From positions 1,302,001-1,366,000 of the forward strand of contig JAQOTA010000053.1 in assembly GCA_029532415.1 (NCBI GenBank): 64,000 bases of DNA, read 5' to 3'. The stretch comes from Marasmius tenuissimus (Eukaryota; Basidiomycota; Agaricomycetes; Agaricales; Marasmiaceae). The stretch's first letter is position 1; each line of letters opens with the position of its first letter. The notes under the pieces are model-generated. The model searched no databases and was not told where the DNA came from. It saw only the letters and a list, made by a program, of their open reading frames with translations. This document shows, piece after piece, positions 58,274-64,000 of the stretch. The position numbers were made by a program, and so were the translations under genes.

Positions 58274-59074
58274 ACGATAATAGCAAGCCCGGAGTCGTGG
58301 TGGTGAGTCGGTTACGCGCACTTGTCATGTTCGAGTTCAGATGGGATGTTGAATGGAATGTTGTCGATTGGGTTCGGTCGGGTACAGGTGGCAGGGTCTG
58401 TTTCTTTTGTTTCTTGTCAGGCTGGTTGGGGGCCTGCTTTGCTCTGCTTTGCTTTGTTATGCTTATGCCTCTTTATGCCTTTCATTTATGCCTGACCACG
58501 TTAGAGCCTTCCTTGTTCACGTTCCTCGTCACCCCGTCGCTTCCATTTCATTCGTCCACTTCTTACAAGGGAAAAGCACCAAAAAATAAACAAAATTTAT
58601 TCCTCTCCATCACCAGCCTTAGGATATCCCTCCTTCCACTCCGTACCCAAAAACCTTCTGGCTGAAACCTTTGTATCCTCTTGCCCGCTCATTCACTTTT
58701 CGCTTGTTGTTTTTCTTGTCTTCTTCCTCGTCACCGGTTACACTCTCACGTCCGCTACGCTTACCCGCACGCCTTCCCTCATTCTACATGGCTTCAATCT
58801 ATCATACCTCCTGTATTCTATTCATCTCAGTGTTATCAAACGTTCGCTGTAGTTTTGTTACCCAAACGTTGCTTTCTTCTCATCTCTGTATCCTCATCTT
58901 GGTTTCGATTGAAGGACAAGGACGTTTGTTGTATCAACCAACTTCCTCCATCCATATCCACTCACGAACAGCTCTAGCACTGTAGTAGCTCCCCGCAGCC
59001 TGTCGTTCTGCTGTACATACAGTTACAGTGTTCATTCATTACACGATACTCCGCCGCGCTCCACTCCTCGTCGG
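58274..59074. other. convergent 3' region
   Basis: 3' flank of the NTF2-RRM gene, T- and C-rich between 58480 and 58960, and of the three-WW gene on the other strand. Frames of about 100 codons here are compositional artefacts of the CT-rich tract. Confidence 0.5.
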
Positions 59075-59467
59075 TCATCCTTGCGCGGGCTTTGACTGTG
59101 TGGTCCTAGGATCATCCCAAGTCGTAGTCTGCCTATTATGATCCAGGAAAAATTTCTTGCCCTTGTCATCGATCCTTATTTCCCAACCAGGGGGCAATCC
59201 TTCGTTCGTCACTGAAGCCAACCTGGGATCTACCCACGTTGTCGTCTGCGTATTGTGATCTAGGAAGTATTTCCTCTGCTCGTCATCGATCCGCATCTCC
59301 CAACCTTCTGGCAATTCATGTACTTCTTCAAGCGAAATGACCCTTGGGTCCCATTGGGTCCGTTTGTAATCCAAGGTGTTGTAGTAGTAAGTTTCCCCGG
59401 TGGTTGGGTCTGTTCTTTGCTCCCAGTTCTGGGGGAGGGGTTTCTTGATGTCGTTAGGTTGGTCCAT
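59075..59467 (-). CDS. three-WW-domain protein
   Basis: Single exon on the minus strand, 130 aa, made of three WW domains: [20 protein letters not shown]...[26 protein letters not shown]...TTWVDPR and [20 protein letters not shown]...TTWDDPR. The second and third are close relatives of the domains in the four-WW gene 3 kb upstream, while the first has the spliceosomal/Nedd4-like YYYN form and differs. There is no catalytic domain. The C-terminus is a short TTQSKPAQG. It is probably an adaptor or decoy for proline-rich partners. Confidence 0.83.
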   Translation of the reverse strand: MDQPNDIKKPLPQNWEQRTDPTTGETYYYNTLDYKRTQWDPRVISLEEVHELPEGWEMRIDDEQRKYFLDHNTQTTTWVDPRLASVTNEGLPPGWEIRIDDKGKKFFLDHNRQTTTWDDPRTTQSKPAQG

Positions 59468-60273
59468 GCTGGATTAGTGGAGAATGAGGCGTAAAGCTCG
59501 AGTTTCCAATGTGTGGTTTAGTACTCACTCAATGCGTACAATGTACAGGGATTGGGTCAACAAGCGGGGAGCGAGGCAGGTATAGACAATGCGATCGTTT
59601 TATACAGCATGCTATGGCTCCCTGATTAGAATCAAGTGCCCGAAGCCGTGAGTGTATGTCTAGTTTGATTGGGCGCAATCTTGAGTTTCAGGATATGTAC
59701 TCGCATCAGAGGCGGGCGAAGCGCTCGCTGGCGAACAGAACAGCAGTTGTAGGCGTATCTAAGTAGATCTTGTGCTGACTTACATAAACGCGAAACATTC
59801 AAAGCCTCAGGCTGCCGCCGCGTCATGGTGCTGGACCCACAAGAAACCACATCGACTCAGGAACCCGACCCATTTAGGTCATTCGCACCCACGCTCGTTC
59901 CAGAATTTGCGTTGGGACCTCTCTTTGTTTCGATGTACATACTTACCCATGTTTCAAAACTCTAAGAAACCTGTGAGTGCGAAATCTAGCTCCGTATCTC
60001 AGAGTCTAACTTAAAAGCTCTTGAACTTCGAAAATTATGTCGGTTAGAATACTTGGGAAACCTCGACGAGATCACCTTGTTTGGGCCTTACTGCACGAGA
60101 AGTCGTCATTTTGTGAACCGAACAGCACGACTCAAGCATGGCTGAGCATCGCGAGGGGATAGAAGGCCCGTGCACGATCTTCTGAAACGAGCTCTTTGTC
60201 AACCCGTGGCATTCTTTGAGTGGCTCATCTCGGTCCCTTCTTTCTGCACCCCATCTTCCCCAACACGACGGAA
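59468..60273. other. intergenic
   Basis: Divergent 5' flanks of the three-WW gene and the SET gene. No gene recognised. Confidence 0.45.
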
Positions 60274-61894
60274 ATGTCCTGTGAGTGCCTCTCGATGAAC
60301 TGTGCGAGTCTTCTCAAGCCTGAGTAATTGGATCACAATATCCAGATCAGCGGCGATACATACAATATGAAGGCAAAACGCTCGAAAAGCCCCCGATCGG
60401 TGTCGTCAAGGACGCAGGTGCGTGGCGTACTGGTGTCCTCGAGTTCCCTGTAGTCTAAAATTCACGGCAACTAGGCAAACCGCAGGGATTCAAGTCTGAA
60501 CACGACGACTCTATCACAGCTGAATACGACTGGAGAACAACCAACTTTGGTTCTGAGAACATAACTGTATTCACCGCTCAACCGTCCGTACTTTTGGACG
60601 CAACGCCAGAAGATACGCCGGATTGGTACACCTTGTGCATTGTCACGCCCGCTGCCAAACGGAAGATCCTCAGCACTCCAGGTTATCCGCAGCCACTCAA
60701 TCGGCCTCCTGTAACGCGCCACGAAATCACGGAATCCCCGACTTCTGGAATTGGAATGTTTGCGACGGTGGATATGGAACTCGGAGATCTGGTTTCTAGC
60801 GAACGAGCTTTGCTGATGGCGTCGCCGGCCATTACGAAGCCAGCGTACCTTCCAGCCCATTACACAAAGCATCAGGCTATACAGGCCGGCCTGTACGAGA
60901 AGGAGAGAGTGCTCGAGCAAGGGTTTAACAATATGTCGAAGGAATCGCAGGACGCATATATGAAGCTGCACAACTGTCATCTGCACGATGGAAGCGGTCC
61001 TATCTTGGGTATCATGAGGACGAATAGCTTCTCTATGGAATTTCTTTACGATGAGAGATGTGGGATTTTTGAAACAGTCTCAATTTGACGATTGAATATT
61101 GACGATTGACTCATCTCCAGATCTACTTCCGTACACCGGTGTGTTCAAGGATGCCTCTCAGATGAATCACAGGCGTGTATTCTGTCCCACCCGTGGTCCT
61201 ATTCCGTTTGCTGAATGTTTCCACACAGTTGTTGCCCAAATGTCCGTCGGTTTGTAAACCCAAGGACTTTTGGGATCGAGTTCCGCGCGCTCCGTAGCAT
61301 CAAGAAAGGAGAAGAAATCTTCTCTGCATATGTGGTGGTCGAGGATTTGACCGCTGAGAGACAGGACGAGCTAGTACCTTACGGATTCCAATGTCAATGT
61401 CGGGCTTGTCAAAACCCACAGACGTCGGATCAACTTCGATCGACGCTGCGAGAAATGCCTCCACGCAAGCTCGTCGGACAGCGACTGGTCCTGTGGCTCA
61501 TGAATCCTGGGTTACCGGAAAGCTACGTCGTCGAATCATGTCTGGAGCGGCTTAGGAAGATGGAAGTGGAAGGAATGGAGGCGATCAAGTGGTATGAGGA
61601 AACACTTGAGTATCTCGTGGAGCTGTACTGTTCGATAGGGAATGCTGCCGAGGCAGCCAAGTGTGAATTTTTCGCCGTCGTGTACCTTGAGTATGCGGTT
61701 GACCATCTCGATCTGCATTAGTTCAACGAACACTCGAGCTGATCCGTGTTGAATTCTGGGACGAGCGGAATTCAAGCTCACAGATCGAGGAGTTGGTTTT
61801 TTCGCACAAGAGATGGAATTGGAAGGTTAGGGTACAACAGACGATGAACTACATAGGGATCGACCCTTCGCGCGCACGAATGAGTGATCTGTAG
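60274..61894 (+). CDS. SET-domain protein, putative lysine methyltransferase
   Basis: S-adenosylmethionine-dependent methyltransferase fold of the SMYD/SET5-like fungal type without a visible MYND finger. Six exons, 60274-60280 (7 nt), 60346-60417, 60475-61059, 61121-61172, 61229-61662 and 61722-61894, give 1323 nt and 440 aa. The SET region starts around SPTSGIGMFATVDMELGDLV, contains MNHSCCPNVRRF, IEFRALRSIKKGEEIFSAYV, and a post-SET cysteine cluster FQCQCRACQNP. The motif NHSCCPN is split by an intron whose donor is GC (61173-61174); no GT donor keeps the frame. The first exon encodes only Met-Ser plus one base. The C-terminal helices (EWYEETLEYLVEL-type) look TPR-like. The substrate is unknown. 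Confidence 0.85.
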
Positions 61895-62280
61895 CTTATT
61901 TCCCTATCCTATTAGCGCTCAAGCGCAGTCTCATGGTGATCCGCTACGGTTGAAATTGGTTCATCAGTTCGCGTTCAAGTTCCCCTCACCTCAACGCCAC
62001 TGATTCCTCTTGACGTTCTGGAATTCGTCCAATCAGTGCTATTCGTCATGGATGGGTTGATCTCCCTGCACTAAAACCGAAAATATGATATAGAAATCGC
62101 AGATGTTCTTCTATACCCTCGATAGAGTAGTGGTGCGAAGGAAGACGCCGCCCCGAACGCAGTACAACGTATGTTACCCATCAAAAAAGATCAAGTCCGT
62201 TTGAAAAATGCTCGAAAATAACAGAAGACGAAAGTCGGAATGAAGTCCGAATCGATATAGTAATGGTCCTTTGGCATATT
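61895..62280. other. convergent intergenic space
   Basis: 3' flanks of the SET gene and the membrane protein gene. No feature seen. Confidence 0.5.
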
Positions 62281-64000
62281 CTACTCCATTGAAACGAATG
62301 GTTTGACGTGAGGAAGATACTTCGTCCACTCAACCTCTGTGAGTACACGGGGGGAAGGATCACTTAAGAGCACAAAGGGAAGAACGATGAGAGTAACGCG
62401 GGCCATGAAGTAAAGAGCGAAGATCAGGCAGTGTAGGATGCGAGTGATGATGGGACGTTTAATAATCAGTTTCTGAAACATCCACGATAATCCAGAGTAG
62501 TAACACGCAGCCCTCAGAACTCTAGTAATACAATCGCCTTTTAGCTCGTACTCTTGCAATTGAAAGCTTAAGTGGCGGGCTAGTCTACTGAGGGCTTCCA
62601 GCACGCTTTCCATGACAATCATAAAATACGCTGGAGTAGTGGTCAAAACAATGGCGGAAACTCTCCAAAGCCACAATGGTGCCGTCCCGGGGAAGTGGAA
62701 GTTCCATGCACAACAGTGTATCGCTCCGAAAAAGATACCTAGATATAGCTGCAAGTTCCCCGATCGCGAGGAAAAGCGGGCCGGGGAAGAGCCGCAGTAA
62801 AATGTGGGGACTCGAAGGTCGTCGCGCGAGCGATCCTCCAGCTGGAAAACCTCCAACCGGAGTTGCGATTTATCGACATCATTTGGACGATACCTACTAC
62901 CACCGGGGCGAAATACCTGCGACGCGACATTACGCTGTAGACGCGCTATCGATTTGCTAACATATAATTTCAACGCCAATCGGAGGTTTTGGCATCTAGA
63001 GTAACTTGGTGCAATCTGATTTGCCTCTGCGTCCGCGAGATGACCTGTTGCGTGTCTTGAGAATTTCTCGAGGAACAGAGACGTTGAAGCACTTTACCGT
63101 TGTCGTCGGCTGTCTGCGTTTCTCTGAGAGACAGAGCTGGAGATGATAGAGGCGAAGCTGGGTCATACGTGGGTGGTGGCGGACTCAACCCAGGCGCACC
63201 ACTGTACAAAGAGCCTGGGTGATCCCACTGCAGTGGACTATCACCGTTTGTCGTGTGTATGTCCAATGTACTATCAGATGTAGTTTGGATGCCATCCAAA
63301 GCTCGGTCTGGGAGTTGGATGTTATAGATAGGTTTTCGCGCGAGCTGACCCACTATTGGTGTTGATACAGGGCAGTCGACATTCAATGGTTTGTTGTACC
63401 AGAATATGTATGCGAGAATGTTGAGCGTGGCAAATGCAACGGTGACCAGCTCAAGTTCCGTCATAGCTAGACCCGATACCACACGGGCCGAAACCTGAAT
63501 AAGAAACCAAGTCGTTTGTAGAAGAATGAAGGTTTTCGAGAGACCATCGCCCTTGCTTCGATCTTGGATCTCTCTCTCTGAGAGAATGGGAAGTGATATG
63601 GCTCCCATATTGTTCCGCTCAGTTACATCTTCGACGAGAAGGGGTCGAACGGGTCGGTTCTCGCCATCGACGAGCATGAAACCTCCCATGATGACGAAGA
63701 AGCTGTGGCTAACCGTCCATTCTGTAGCATGGAAATGAATGACAACGGACATTTGCAGTCAACAATGACACGTACCAGGTCTATGAGACATCTTTTCCGA
63801 GACACGCTTCGTAGTCCTCCATTGCCTGAATGCCCATACGGTCGTGTATTCAGGAACCAATATCGCAAGACCCATGATCATCACTTTACGTGACAAGATC
63901 CTCAATTGAGAATCGTTCGGGCTGGGAATATTGGGGTGAATGGCGAGCCATGTACACGCGAAGATGGTTGTCAGACATCCCCAGATAATCCCATAGACTG
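62281..64000 (-). CDS. multi-pass membrane protein, 5' truncated at window edge
   Basis: Minus-strand gene entering from the right edge. Visible exons are 63776-64000 (partial), 63006-63721 and 62281-62934. The fragments read YGIIWGCLTTIFACTWLAIH near the N-terminal side, FVIMGGFMLVDGE, then helices LVTVAFATLNILAYIFWYNK, a long Pro/Ser-rich loop with LSPPPPTYDPASPLSSP, and FFGAIHCCAWNFHFPG followed by further helices, ending KYLPHVKPFVSME. This layout (CTWxxIHPN, then FWYNKPLxV and FGxIHCxAWxFxFP) is that of a large uncharacterised family of Agaricomycete membrane proteins. The intron 62935-63005 was placed to give a phase-0 join. A PPTYD element in the loop is a plausible WW-domain ligand. 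Function unknown. Confidence 0.8.

Noticed and set aside
58297..58985. Overlapping frames of 100-120 codons on the plus strand
   Set aside because: The region is CT-rich and 3' to a gene; composition explains the open frames.

Overview
This window reads as nuclear DNA of a filamentous basidiomycete, most likely an Agaricomycete. Evidence: a class I hydrophobin with eight correctly spaced cysteines, intron-dense genes with introns of about 45-80 nt (donors GTAAGT, GTGCGT, GTACGT), a 12-exon P450, an F-box/leucine-rich protein of the mushroom type, WW-only proteins and small secreted cysteine-rich proteins. All gene models below were spliced by eye. Exon ends were accepted when splice dinucleotides, reading phase and family motifs agreed; where they do not, this is stated.

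Left end (0-9 kb): a hydrophobin, a small conserved fungal (probably mitochondrial) protein, then an unusual minus-strand gene made of at least twelve six-cysteine modules. Its exons are joined by phase-0 introns and alternate with micro-exons of 15-24 nt. Its 5' end looks damaged or unresolved. Two weakly supported orphan loci follow. 9.2-12.4 kb holds nothing I recognise.

12-21.6 kb: a metabolic stretch on the plus strand (D-amino-acid oxidase, a GRGGxGN-repeat protein of the DUF3602/Par32 type, a cytochrome P450, an NmrA-like NAD(P)-binding protein), closed by SEC62 on the minus strand. 21.6-24.9 kb is empty as far as I can see. 24.9-49 kb is a housekeeping block: a TEY-type MAP kinase, a two-exon protein with a degenerate kinase-like domain, LSM8, a triose-phosphate-transporter-family protein, a short conserved-looking protein, an RmlD-like reductase, an arrestin-like protein, VPS16 and, convergent with it, a SPX-EXS phosphate exporter of the SYG1/XPR1 type.

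49.7-55 kb: three tandem small secreted proteins with an identical five-exon layout (internal exons of exactly 20, 7 and 46 nt), interrupted by an F-box gene between the first and second. 55.6-59.5 kb: a four-WW-domain protein and a three-WW-domain protein flank an NTF2-RRM-RGG protein of the G3BP type. 60.3-64 kb: a SET-domain protein and a multi-pass membrane protein cut by the right window edge.

The most notable signal is the micro-exon architecture of the secreted cysteine-rich genes: the twelve-module gene at 3.2-5.6 kb and the three-gene tandem family at 49.8-54.8 kb. Both encode six-cysteine units containing an adjacent CC pair. I can name no function for either.
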